Below, piece by piece: positions 31,663 through 41,772 of a stretch of DNA of 64,000 nucleotides. This DNA comes from Macrothele yani (Eukaryota > Arthropoda > Arachnida > Araneae > Macrothelidae). How positions within the stretch are numbered: the stretch's first letter is position 1; the number at the start of each line of letters is the position of its first letter. Location of the stretch: assembly GCA_039090855.1 (NCBI GenBank), contig CM077025.1, positions 99,800,489 through 99,864,488 of the forward strand, written 5' to 3'. Below the pieces are notes generated by a model that was not told the DNA's origin, ran no database searches, and worked only from the letters and a program-made list of their open reading frames with translations. The translations under genes and the position numbers were made by a program.

Positions 31663-33708
31663 ATAATCGAAGGTATTATCAATAGTAAGAGCCAAATCCA
31701 CATTTGCAAACTATGTGGACTGATGGACCAAGAAGTATGAACCAGAACTGCAACTTCCAACACAGTGAGAACCGAACGAACTCTTTTCGCATGGTGAGAC
31801 ATTTTAAAATCTTAGCAACGTTAATCTTACTGATATTCAAAAAGCAGCTCTACAGCAGGGACCAAAGTTTGCATACCCGAAAAAATTACTGATGTCACAG
31901 CATATTATTCCACAAGTAGAGAATGTTCTGTTAAAACTTCTAGAGCCAGAAATATACAAGGCAAAAAAATTTCTAGAATTTTCACTGACCAGCATACTAG
32001 GCCCCATGATCCTTTTGCTGAAGAAAAAACTCAACTAAAGCAATTGCACAGGAACCCTGATATCGTTATATTACAAGGGGACAAAACTTCTCAACTAGTT
32101 CTAATGAATAAACCTCATTATACCGAGAAAATGCTACAGGCTATAGAAGGTATTCCCCACCAAGTCCTACCAAGGGACCCCACTCAAGCTGTGATAGCTT
32201 CATTAAGGGCTTTGAAGAAAAATAATTTGTTTCCCGATATTATCGAGCAGGCTTTCAATATGCTACCGGGACTCGATGTTCCTACTATCTTCGGCAAACT
32301 GAAATTACATAAACAGGGCAATCCTGTTAGACCATTGGTCTCCAGTCAATCTAGCCCTATCAGACCACTTGAGACTAAATTAACGAAATACCTTTCCTGT
32401 TTTGTTCAAGATTTTATTTACGCAGTTAGAAATACCACCCAAGTAATTAATCAGTTAAAATCATTATCCAACCTTGGTAACATTCCTTTTAAACTAGTAT
32501 CGCTGGATATCATTAATTTATTTCCAAATGTACCTATATATGAAACCCATGGTATTATTGAATAAAACTTACAAGTTCAGGGCGCACACAAAGTGAGATT
32601 ACTGCAATAATGAACGCTTTAGGACTTATCAGAAAACGCAGTTATTTCCAATTTCAGGTTGTTTACTACCAGCAAACAGATGGGGCAGCCATGGAATCAC
32701 CCCTTTCAGCACTGCTTGCTGAGTTCTTACAACAACTGGAGGAAAATTTCTTAAAAAGTGCTCCAATTAAACCAGTGTATTACTGTCGTTATGTTGATGA
32801 TATTCTTATTATTTGGCCACACAGTGTTTCTGAGCTTGTGACTTTCATTGTTGATTTTTCTACGGTTTCTCCCTCAATCAACTTCACATATGAAATTGAA
32901 CAAAACCATAAATTACCATATTTGGATATTCTAATCTCTCACTCATCTAATGATGGTCATCCATTATCTTTCAGTGTTTACCGAAAACCGTCCAGCAACC
33001 CACAGATGATTCCGTTCACATCAGCTCACCCAATTAGTCATAAATTAGCTTCTATCAGATTTCAAATTCGACGAGCTTACACTCACTCATCTGATCGTAG
33101 ACTTTGCCTTCAAGAAATTGAATATGTTTATAATGTTTCTGCTGATAATGGATACCCAGCATACCTCATTAACAAGGTGCATTCACAGGTTAAACAAACT
33201 TATGCAGTTACATTTCAACGAGAATACCCCCAGAAACAGTATGTATCTTCACTTGACTATTACCCGGCCGTTACCGTCACTTTGGAAAATATATGTAATC
33301 GTTTTCATATAGGATTTGGACTGCGTACTACTAATCTATTTACATTAATCAGGAAGGAAAGGGAAAACCCCCTCAGGATCAGAAATGGGGTATATATTAT
33401 TTTCCACTTCTTGATAATACAGGTCAATGTTCCTCAAGTTACATAGGTTCTACAGTTAGAAATCTCAAGTGCCGTCTACGGGAACACAAATATAACATGT
33501 AGATCGCACAACAAAATACTGCCTTATCATGTAATGCCTATAATGGAACTCATATTCCAGATTGGGACAATGCAAAAATTATTGCAACCCCAAGGTCTAA
33601 ATCACTAATTCTTATGACCGAAAGCATCTTAATATTGAAACACCGAGACAACTGTTGCAATGATTATGTGCCTTATGACATACCTTCTACCTGGAGAAAC
33701 TTATTATA
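31663..33708 (+). pseudogene. PLE 2 forward copy: RT and GIY-YIG, frameshifted
   Basis: The N-terminal PLE sequence includes LTDIQKAALQQGPKFAYP (about 31827). Next come VILQGDKTSQLVLMNK, IFGKLKLHKQGNPVRPLVSS (about 32283), and KLVSLDIINLFPNVP, the motif A region (32490-32535). A frameshift near 32565 leads to the frame with YRYVDD-like YCRYVDDILIIW (about 32780). Motif B reads TDGAAMESPLSALLAEF, with Ala-Met-Glu where GSPMGSP-type sequence is usual. The thumb region ends LQEIEYVYN. After a shift near 33390 the GIY-YIG domain appears as GVYYF...SYIGSTVRNLKCRLREHK, ending at 33500. The RTE LINE sits just upstream of it and a Tc1-like element sits in its 3' region. Confidence 0.85.
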
Positions 33709-33818
33709 AAGTTATATATTATACCATGGTTACCACTGTCTACGTCACTTGGTCACGTAATTAACATTTTCCCCATGATCCCCCACGTAGCATGTTCTTG
33801 CACATATACACTGACGAA

Positions 33819-35143
33819 AAAAAAATCCCAACACCACGAAAAAATAGTTGTAGAGGAATGAAATGGCGGCAATACATTAGTATAGGTAACATATTTAATC
33901 GATTAAGGTTTCAAGATCACAGCTTAATGTAAGCGCGAGAAGAGCCATTTTAAATGTGAAATGCTGGTACATTAATAACCAGTGTAACCGCCAGAATGTT
34001 GAATGCAAGCACACAAATGTTCATGCATTGTGTCGTACAGGTGCTGGATGTCAGTTTGTGGGATGGAGTTCCATGCCTGTTGCATTTATTCGGTCAATAC
34101 AGGGATGGTTAATGCTGGTTGGCAGTGACGCTGGAGTTGTCGTCGAATGATGTCTCATACGTGCTCGATTGGAGAAAGATCTGGTGATCTAGCAGGCCAC
34201 AGCAACATGTCGACACTCTGTAGAGCATGTTGGGTTACAACAGCGGTATGCGGGCGAGCGTTATCCTGTTGGAAAACACCCCCTGGAATGCTGTTCATGA
34301 ATGGCAGCACAACAGGTTGAACCACCAGACCGACGTACAACTGTGCCGTCAGGGTGCGTGGGATAACCACGAGAGTGCTCCTGCTGTCATAGGAAATTGC
34401 TCCCCAGACCATAACTCCAGGTGTAGGCCCAGTGTGTCTCGGCCGCAGACAGGTTGGTTGCAGGCACTCACCTGGCATCCTTCTAACCAACACACGGCCA
34501 TCACTGGCACCCAGGCAGAACCGGCTTTCATCAGAAAACACAACAGATCTCCACTCCGTCCTCCAATGAGCTCTAGCTTGACACCACTGACGTTGCAAAC
34601 GGCAGTGGTTTGGAGTAAGTGGAATGCACGCTACAGGGCGTCTGGCTCAGAGCTGTCCTTCAAGTAACCGATTTGTAACTTCCCTCTCAGTAGAGCCACG
34701 TGGCCGGCCGGAACCCGGTCTTCTTGAGACAGTACCTTCCCTTGACCACCGCTGCCAACAATCATGCACAGTGGCTACATTCCTGCCAAGTCATTCTGCA
34801 ATATTGCGGAAAGAAAATCCACCTTCTCCTAGCCCTATTACACGACCTTGTTCAAACTCCGTGAGCTGTTGATAATGGCTTCTTCGTCTTCTTAAAGGCA
34901 TTCTTGACTAACATCAACACACTACGTCGAATCTCAATGATAACTAGTGCTCACGAACGTTACAGCGCGTATTTACAGCAAACCTGCTTTGCATGTTCCG
35001 AGGGGTGCTACAAGCGCCACACGTATGCGCCGAGCGCGAAATTTGCATAGACGTCATTTTACAGATGTACTCTCACCGCCTACCAACTGTCGTTTATCTA
35101 ACACAACCCCTTCTTGGTGTTGGGGGGTTTTTTTCCGTCAGTG
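33819..35143 (-). mobile_element. Tc1-like transposon D, relatively young
   Basis: The left terminus is CACTGACGAAAAAAAAATCC, and the right terminus, read inward, CACTGACGGAAAAAAACCCC, both followed by CAACACC. TA flanks it at 33817-33818 and 35144-35145. It is 1.325 kb and inserted in the 3' non-coding part of PLE 2, between the coding region and the hammerhead-like motif. Confidence 0.93.
33972..34901 (-). pseudogene. Tc1-like transposase (element D), few disablements
   Basis: It starts MPLRRRRSHYQQLTEFEQGR at 34901. The helix-turn-helix pair (GLGEGGFSFRNIAE..., SRRPGSGRPR with an AT-hook-like GRPR) leads to the DDE domain. That domain has VVFSDESRF (first Asp, about 34545), GGVFQQDNARPH (second Asp, about 34275) and SPDLSPIEHV (Glu, about 34165). 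All three catalytic positions are intact. It ends SGGYTGY and TAA at 33972. I count about four in-frame stops (near AE*LGR, EGQL*ARR, EHV*D, TE*MQQ) and no obvious frameshift. This makes it the best preserved DNA transposase in the window. Confidence 0.88.
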
Positions 35144-35280
35144 TATATACCATGCTGGCCTACATATCTTTGTACTACATCTGATGATGGACTAAAGTAG
35201 TTCGAAAGTAATGTTTTTATCTTGTGTATATAGCATTTTAATTAAAGTATTTGAGCCATTGTGTGCCTCACGTACATTAT
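35144..35280 (+). mobile_element. PLE 2, 3' end beyond Tc1-like element D
   Basis: Continuation of the PLE 2 3' non-coding region after the Tc1 insertion; the sequence TACCATG occurs on both sides of it. It contains the hammerhead-like motif and then AT-rich sequence. The exact end was not determined. Confidence 0.5.
35181..35208 (+). ncRNA. Hammerhead-like core in PLE 2
   Basis: CTGATGA, T, stem GGACTA, loop AAG, TAGTTC (one G-T wobble), then GAAAG. The order CUGANGA / stem II / GAAA is that of a hammerhead core, with one extra unpaired pyrimidine after CUGANGA as in the other PLEs here. Stems I and III are not evident. Confidence 0.42.
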
Positions 35281-35618
35281 TAGAACGTGCAAAGACGGTT
35301 TTATATTTAACTAGCAAATATGTGAATTTGGTTTAAATAAAAGTCTTCCAAAACCAGGCACTTAATTTAATTTTTCCCATAAAAAAACTGCAGCGCAAAG
35401 CTTTTCTTTGTCACAGTGCTGTTTTAACTCGTTCTTTAATCACCGAAATATGTTATAATCAGATGATTGCAAGGTTCCTTGAGCACTGTAAACACCAATA
35501 GAGAAGTACTAGGTAATTTTACAGAAGCGATTTGGTGTCTAATAAAATCCTTTATTATCGTGATTTTGCTTAATTAATGATTACTCTGGGTCACTGTGCG
35601 ATTACATCCAATCTATGT

Positions 35619-35626
35619 CCTAACCC
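35619..35626. other. hAT target-site duplication, left
   Basis: TCCTAACC here and at 40504-40511 flank the hAT element 35627-40503. Confidence 0.85.
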
Positions 35627-36149
35627 AGGGATGGCGAACCTATGGCATGCGGGCAACCCAGTGGCACACGAGCAAGATTTGGGTGGCACACTGATATGAA
35701 AACATTTACATTAAATAAAAATTTAGTTTTTTAGAGAGAATTTTTCAACAGCATGTCTGTAGTATTTTCTTGCAAATAACTGAGCTTTGACAAGAAAATT
35801 AATCTAGCCAAGAAGTGTCCTCCATAGGAGTTGTAAATAAATCAACCTCACCTCATTTAATTGCCTCATGCATTAATTCCCAAAAGTTAAGCATGAGATG
35901 CACGCAGTTATTTTATCATTCTGCTCCTATAGACTTCCACCATGAGACGTCCACCACACCTGCTTTAACTCAAGCCAACCCCCATCTCTCCTGTTTCTCC
36001 CTTACCTTTGCAGGAGGGAGAGAAAGAGAAAACCAATCTGATAGGAAGATGTGCATGAGACAGCAAATTCCTGTGAGAACTGAAACTAACTTTGAACAAT
36101 GAATGCAGAGATTTCAAATTCATAACTTGGGAACACTGTGATGCCAGCC

Positions 36150-36496
36150 CAGAGCTTCAGTTTGTCAAAGAAGGTTGATTTGTTTGTAGCTGCTGCTTAT
36201 TTCTCTTGTGTACTATAATTGTTCCTTTGCTAGTGTTTTTGTATCCGGACCATGCAAACATGTTTTCAGTGCCAAAAACAGAAACTTAACAAAGGTAGTG
36301 GCCGAGTATTTCAAGAAGAGTAGGCATCAGAGTTTGGAGTCATTGAGAAAAACAATTAAGCTTTCTGTTCCCTGTGTACGGAAACAGTAGTTGTTCTGCA
36401 AATTCAATGTATAGCATCATTTTGAGAGGAATCATAAACATGTTTGTTCCATGTCAAATGAAGAAAGAAAGGAGTACATTTCACAAAAAGTGAAAC
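36150..36496 (+). pseudogene. hAT transposase fragment, N-terminal part
   Basis: Frames give SLSKKVDLFVAAAYFS (about 36150), PCKHVFSAKNRNLTKVVAEY (about 36250) and SLESLRKTIKL, ending near QYEKL where the PLE is inserted (36510). This resembles the N-terminal region of the GTF2IRD2/ZBED5 group of domesticated and active hAT transposases. It is badly broken. Confidence 0.55.
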
Positions 36497-36666
36497 AATA
36501 TGAAAAACTTCAATTCCTATTAGTAGTTCTAATTCTGACTATTAGATAGCTCTAATCATTCTACTATTCTCTTTTACATGTGATATTTCAAAGTAACTTG
36601 TACAATATTCTAGAGGATAATGCTTACCTTGGCATTCCATTCTAGCGATGGGAACATTTCACACAC

Positions 36667-37154
36667 TTGCATTTTTGAACTTCACTTTTAGTTGGTAAAG
36701 TTCGATGAACACTTACCGCACGTGGGGCTTGGCTTTCAATTCTTATTTCCGTTATGTGGATGCGGCATGGGGGTTTTTCATTTGGTCACGGGTCCACTTC
36801 TTTTTTTTTTTCCGTTGGTATTTATTTGGCCTCGTCACTAAATGAGTTTTTTTCTTTGCTGCATCCTCATTTACTTTAATAATTTTTTATAAACCTAGTA
36901 CTTTCGGTAATACTCCATTACCGTCATCGAGGGGACGTTTTGCTCCGACTAGCACGGACCGTGTCAGCTGGGCATTTTGGTAGTTCTCGCGGGCTAAAAA
37001 AGAAGTGGACCTGTGACCAAATGAAAAAACCCCATGCCGCATCCACGTGCGGTAAGTGTTCATGGAACTTTACCAACTCAAAGTGAAGTTCAAAAATGCA
37101 AATGCATTAATGCACGTTAAAAATATAACCTCCAATATCGGAAGTAAATTGAAA
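36667..37154. mobile_element. Inverted-repeat insertion inside PLE 3
   Basis: A 488-base segment is absent from the matching position of the other PLE 3 arm and is flanked by an 11-bp repeat ATTTCACACAC (36656-36666 and 37155-37165). It has long inverted ends: TGCATTTTTGAACTTCACTT from 36669 pairs with sequence ending near 37100, and TTACCGCACGTG pairs with CACGTGCGGTAA. On the right, about 54 extra bases separate the inverted repeat from the target duplication. No coding capacity. A long terminal repeat pair with a 9-11 bp duplication recalls Mutator-like elements, but this is unproven. Confidence 0.6.
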
Positions 37155-37315
37155 ATTTCACACACGTGCTTTCCGGTCTTTGTTGATGTTATTGTCCTAA
37201 AGTCCGTTGTGTGAGATGACTAGCTTTACTTCTCACACTTTTCGCTGGGTATACTCATTGGATCTTTGCCTTAGGTTTCAAGCACATCAATTTTTACCGT
37301 TCTTTATACTCGAAA

Positions 37316-37343
37316 TTTTCGCCCATACTCTGGGCATCCTCAG
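37316..37343 (-). ncRNA. Hammerhead-like core in PLE 3, inverted arm
   Basis: On the minus strand: CTGAGGA, T, stem GCCCA, loop GAGTA, TGGGC, then GAAAA. The stem is fully paired. The pyrimidine after CTGAGGA is T here and C in the other arm, as expected if that position is unpaired. Confidence 0.42.
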
Positions 37344-37515
37344 GAGCGTGGCGACTTTACCACCGATGTTCGTGGTTAACTTCGCTCTAATGGAGTCCGA
37401 TACTTCATGTTGCCATTTGTCGGATATACTTTCCTGGATATATTTCGTTATCAAGCCCGGCTGGCGCCATCTATGTTTCATTAAAATCTTTTTTTTTTTT
37501 TTTTAGTTTCTTTTC

Positions 37516-38190
37516 CTATCCTGGTTTTCTTGTATTTTTTGCCAGTTTTTCTTTTTTTTTTTTTTTTTGTCTTATTAGTTCTTTCCACAGGCCAGATAAT
37601 GTGCTAGGGTCGTTCTGGTTACATACCCTTGCTTTATTTTTATAGATTAATATTGCTTCTTTCCTCCTCATTTGCCTTTCCGATTTTTTATTCTTTTTTA
37701 GCATTTTAATTTCATCGAATTTTGGGAATGTCCGGTTTTCCATGCAGAATTGCACTAAAGCAGTTTTGGCTTCTTTTTTTTTTTTTTGCCAGTTAGATAA
37801 TATGTGTTGTTTAAGTGTTTTTTTTGTAATCTGTTTTTCGTACTTCCAATGTACGATATTGGGAGTATGTGTGCAATTGGAATTTCGTAGGTTCCTGATT
37901 CTTTTAGCATTTTTTCCTCTGTTTTTTTGTTGACAGTCATACTTTTCACGGTGTGCGCTGAGCTTCCTAGTTGTAAGTCATATTTAGGACATTGCCTATT
38001 GATTTCTTTACTCACTCCTTCCAAGTATGGGAAAGCTCCAATGTATTTCAATTTTTTATTCCTCATCTTCCTTTGGTTGTGCACTTCTTGGCTTTCTTTA
38101 CTCTTAGTCATATGCTTTTTACTCTCATGTATCCATTTATTAATTAGCTTGCTCGGGTACCCATACTCCTGTGATATTTTCAAGATAAAC
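37516..38190 (-). pseudogene. PLE 3 inverted copy: C-terminal GIY-YIG region
   Basis: Minus-strand frames from the inner junction at 38190: LKISQEYGYPSKLINKWIHE, RKMRNKKLKYIGAFPYLEGV, then the nuclease ISYIGSTKNRLQKK near 37830. A shifted frame continues QFCMENRTFPKFDEIKMLKK and ends near 37516. The A/T runs inside (37486-37571, 37773-37788) cause shifts. No RT motifs are present on this arm. Confidence 0.8.
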
Positions 38191-39348
38191 AACATCTTCC
38201 ATTTTGAAGGAAATATATTTAAACAAATGCAAGGTGGCCCTATGGGATCCCCATTATCGTCATTATACACAGAAGTGAGTATGGCATACCTTGAAAAAGA
38301 AATTATTCAAAATCTACCTGAAAAACCAATACTTTATGCTCGATATGTAGACGACCTTATTATAATGTCTAAACTTAACAAAGCCGAGCTACAAGATCTA
38401 GCACAGCAGTTTAGCAAAATCTGTAACACCATAGAGCTAACTATTGAGTTTGAAGAGGATAATCGCCTATCCTTCCTGGACATTCAACTAAAGAAAAACA
38501 AAAATAGCTTTGAATACTCTGTGCTCAGGAAAGCAACTTACATACCTGTACTGATACCATACTCGTCGCACCATCCAGTGATACATAAAAAAAACAGCAT
38601 AGTAAACTTGATACGGCGAGCGTACACGCACACATCTAACAACAGACTAAAAAATCAAGAGCTAGAGTTTATCTCGAAAATATCACAAGAGTATGGGTAC
38701 CCGAGCAAGCTAATTAATAAATGGATACATGAGAGTAAAAAGCATATGACTCAGAGTAAAGAAGGCCAAGAAGTGCACAACCAAAGGAAGATGAGGAATA
38801 AAAAATTGAAATACATTGGAGCTTTCCCATACTTGGAAGGAGTGAGTAAAGAAATCAATAGGCAATGTGCTAAATATGACTTACAACTAGGAAGCTCAAT
38901 GCACACCGTGAAAAGTATGACTGTCAACAAAAAAACAGAGGGGAAAATGCTAGAAGAATCAGGAACCTACGAAATTCCAATTGCACACATACTCCCAATA
39001 TCGTACATTGGAAGTACGAAAAACAGATTAAAAAAAAAGACTTAAACAACACATATCTAACTGGCAAAAAAAAAAAGAAGCCAAAACTGCTTTAGTGCAA
39101 TTCTGCATGGAAAACCTGACATTCCCAAAATTCGATGAAATTAAAATGCTAAAAAAGAATAAAAAATCGGAAAGGCAAATGAAGAGGGAAGAAGCAATAT
39201 TAATCTATAAAAATAAAGCAAGGGTATGTAACCAGAACGACCCTAGCACATTATCTGGCCTGTGGAAAGAACTAATAAGACAAGAAAAACAACAACAAAA
39301 GAAAAACCGGCAAAAAAGACAAGAAAGCGAGGATAGGAAAAGAAACTA
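38190..39348 (+). pseudogene. PLE 3 forward copy: RT and GIY-YIG endonuclease, 5' truncated
   Basis: Starts in RT motif B (FKQMQGGPMGSPLSSLYTEV, about 38219), then RYVDDLIIM, the catalytic motif C (about 38341). It continues through FLDIQLKKNKNSFEYSVLRK and AYTHTSNNRLKNQELEFI (thumb) to the GIY-YIG domain with GTYEIPIAHI...SYIGSTKNRLKKK ending near 39045. A one-base shift in an A run then leads to RLKQHISNWQ and a basic C-terminus ending KRQESEDRKRN at about 39348. The open frame is otherwise unbroken over more than 280 codons, making this the best preserved PLE coding region here, but it lacks the N-terminal half. Confidence 0.85.
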
Positions 39349-39517
39349 AAAAAAAAAAAAAAAAAAAAAAGTTGTTTTAATGAAACATAGATGACGCCAG
39401 CCGGGCTTGATAATGAAATATATCCAAGCAAGTATATCCGACGAATGGCAACATGGAGTATCGGACTCCATTAGCGCGAAGTTAACCACGAACATCGGTG
39501 GTAAAGTCGCCATGCTC

Positions 39518-39545
39518 CTGAGGACGCCCAGAGTATGGGCGAAAA
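39518..39545 (+). ncRNA. Hammerhead-like core in PLE 3, forward arm
   Basis: CTGAGGA, C, stem GCCCA, loop GAGTA, TGGGC, then GAAAA. It lies about 170 bases after the end of the PLE 3 coding region, the same spacing as in PLE 1. Confidence 0.45.
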
Positions 39546-39780
39546 TTTCTAGTATAAAGAACGGTAAAAATTCATGTGTTTGAATCCTAAGGCAAAGATC
39601 CAGTGAGTATACCCAGCGAAAAGTGTGAGAAGTAAAGCTAGTCATCTCATACAACGGACTTTAGGACAATAACGTCAAAAAAGACCGGAAAACACGTGTG
39701 TGAAATGTTCCCATCGCTAGAAAGGAATGCCAAGGTAAGCATTATCCTCTAGAATATTGTACAAGTTAATATGAAAAACT

Positions 39781-40400
39781 ATCAAATTGTTCCATATCTT
39801 CTTTCAGGCCTAGGAATAATATCACTGTGGCTGGTTTTCATCTATTTCACTGTATTGCACAGCGTGAGAAGCTACTTAGCTTCTTTGTGATGGTGATTTT
39901 TTGAAGGCGGCTTTCTTAGCCAGGTCTGACACATTATTGAAAGATTTTCCCAACAAGCAACAAATTGTGAATAGAATTAAGGAAATGCCAGCCAGAAGGA
40001 ACTCTCTTAAAGATAGAATAACAAGAATAAGTGAATGTTACAGATTGTATTAAATCTTATTTGGGCAATGACGATATGTTTTCAATATGTCTTGATTAAA
40101 GCACTGATGTGACGTCACAAGCAAGGTTTAGATATTTTTGTTATATTTTCTTGTGGAAATGTAATGGGGAGGAGGAACTGATTGCTGAGTTTGCCAACTA
40201 CAATCACAGGGAAAGATACAATGTGTGAAGTGAAGTGAAGCAAGAATTTGTATTAAAAATGTGGATTGAATTAAATAAAACAGTATCTATGACTATTGAT
40301 GGTGCCCATAACCTTGAAGGCAATAGGTTATGAACTGAAGATAAATGCCTTGGCTAGTGGCATTTGGCAACAAGTTTTACACTAATGTTAATTTAAAAAA
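39781..40400 (+). pseudogene. hAT transposase fragment, middle part
   Basis: Continuation of the broken hAT transposase after the PLE: KAAFLARSDTLLKDFPNKQQ (about 39902), IVNRIKEMPARRNSLKDRIT, then DVTSQARF.IFLLYF (the LDESTDVTS-type catalytic block) near 40105. It matches the GTF2IRD2/ZBED-like hAT group. There are many stops. The C-terminal dimerisation domain was not found, so the element is truncated as well as interrupted. Confidence 0.6.
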
Positions 40401-40503
40401 AAAAAAAAAAAAAATCGCAATCAAGAGGTGGCACACTCGACACTTGAAAAAAGTAAAGTAAACTGTAAGTGGCACACTAGTTGGAAAAGTTTAACCATCC
40501 CTG

Positions 40504-40830
40504 TCCTAACCCCTCGCTACATTCATTTTTTTCCCGTCACTCACGGAGACCACGTACCCCTTCTCCAATTCTACTCCTTCCTCCAAAAATCTCAACGACC
40601 TCCCTCTACTTCTCTTTGTCGCACTCTGCCCAAAAACATGTCATCATCCTTACTTCCAAAGACCCGCTCTCCTCATTGTTTTTTCACAACTACTACTCAA
40701 ACACACACCTCCAGCATTCCGTCCAAAAATCCTCTTTCCATGCATCTCAATCTCCTCTCCTAATGCCATCACCCCGAAGGACGGAAGTCCTGCCTAATGA
40801 GTACACTTTAAAACTCTAAAAAAAGCCTTC
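40504..40830. other. G-poor, pyrimidine-rich intron block
   Basis: From the hAT target duplication to about 40830 the + strand is strikingly poor in G and rich in C and T, unlike the flanks. Two overlapping frames of about 110 codons are open here only because of this skew; neither resembles a known protein. The rest of the intron to 41772 shows nothing recognisable. Confidence 0.5.
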
Positions 40831-41772
40831 TTCTATTGTAACTATCTACACACAAATGTCTTGTGTGTTGTCCATCTCCAGGAAGTCTGTCGATAAACTA
40901 ATCCTTTCCAGTGGCTTACTGGCTCTACCAAATCGAACTCAAAAAATATGTTCTTAAGAAGTTTCCCATGATTACTTTTCAAACATTCTAAAATTGGAAG
41001 GGTTCTTAATTATTTACATATTCATTAAAATTCAACAATTAAAAGATATTTACATGACATTATATTTCATACAATAAACATTCCCGTTCCATTACATTAT
41101 TATTACAAGATTACTTACATTACCACTATTACATCTTCATATAATTCTTTTTTGTTTCAGAATGCAAATTTTTGCATGTAATTAGGGCATGCAATGCATG
41201 TGTTGCGTACAACAACCGCACACCACCGTGCATAAGTAATGTCGTGGATATTACTAGAGCTACTTGGAAACTCCAATAGTGAATCTTACTTTGAAGGCTT
41301 TTACAGAAAGTAATCTCAGAAATTAGCATAATTTATTTCAATGAATTTGTTTTCCATAATCTTGAAATTAAAGGTCAGCTTATATGCGGGTCAAGGTTTT
41401 TCATCAATTTTTAGCTGTTAAAGTTCATGGTCAGCTTATGTGCGTGTATATACGGTAATTTCAATTTTAGTAGTTTTCCCCAGTTTTGTTGCAGGCTATG
41501 AGCAGGCTGTCATCTGTAAAATTTATTTTTATTCAAATGATGTGTACAATATTTATTTCTCCACATTGTAATTTCTTTTCTGTAAATTTTAAGTTTCATT
41601 TTTATGGCCTCTCCCTTGAAAGATTTCTGGATCCATACTTGTATAGGGACAGCAAAAACTGGAGAATTATTTTTTCTTTCTGGAACTTAAAAATTAATTG
41701 ATATCTTTTTACTAAAATAAAAATGCATTGAAAAATGTCTGTGTACTTACATTTTTTATTTTATTTTTCCAG
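40831..41772. other. Intron, nothing assigned
   Basis: AT-rich intronic sequence. It ends in a T-rich tract and CCAG acceptor before 41773. Confidence 0.5.

Larger units (their letters stand above)
36510..39767 (+). mobile_element. Penelope-like element 3, inverted-repeat composite with target duplication
   Basis: The 13-bp AATATGAAAAACT occurs directly on both sides (36497-36509 and 39768-39780). Inside are two inverted arms: 36594-38190 (minus orientation, enlarged by a 488-base insertion at 36667-37154) and 38667-39768 (plus orientation). They flank about 480 bases that extend the plus copy into its RT. Apart from the insertion the arms are of equal length (about 1.1 kb). Confidence 0.87.
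35627..40503 (+). mobile_element. hAT transposon (GTF2IRD2/ZBED-like) interrupted by a PLE
   Basis: It starts CAGGGATGGCGAACCTATGG and ends with ...AACCATCCCTG, giving inverted termini CAGGGATGG. It is flanked by an 8-bp TCCTAACC duplication. TGGCACAC-type subterminal repeats occur near both ends (35660-35690 and 40430-40475). A PLE (36510-39767) is inserted in the middle of its degraded transposase. Without that insertion the element is about 1.6 kb. Confidence 0.9.

Noticed and set aside
40428..40819. Two overlapping plus-strand frames of about 110 codons
   Set aside because: They are open because the block lacks G and therefore lacks stop codons; the sequence is low-complexity in composition and resembles no protein.
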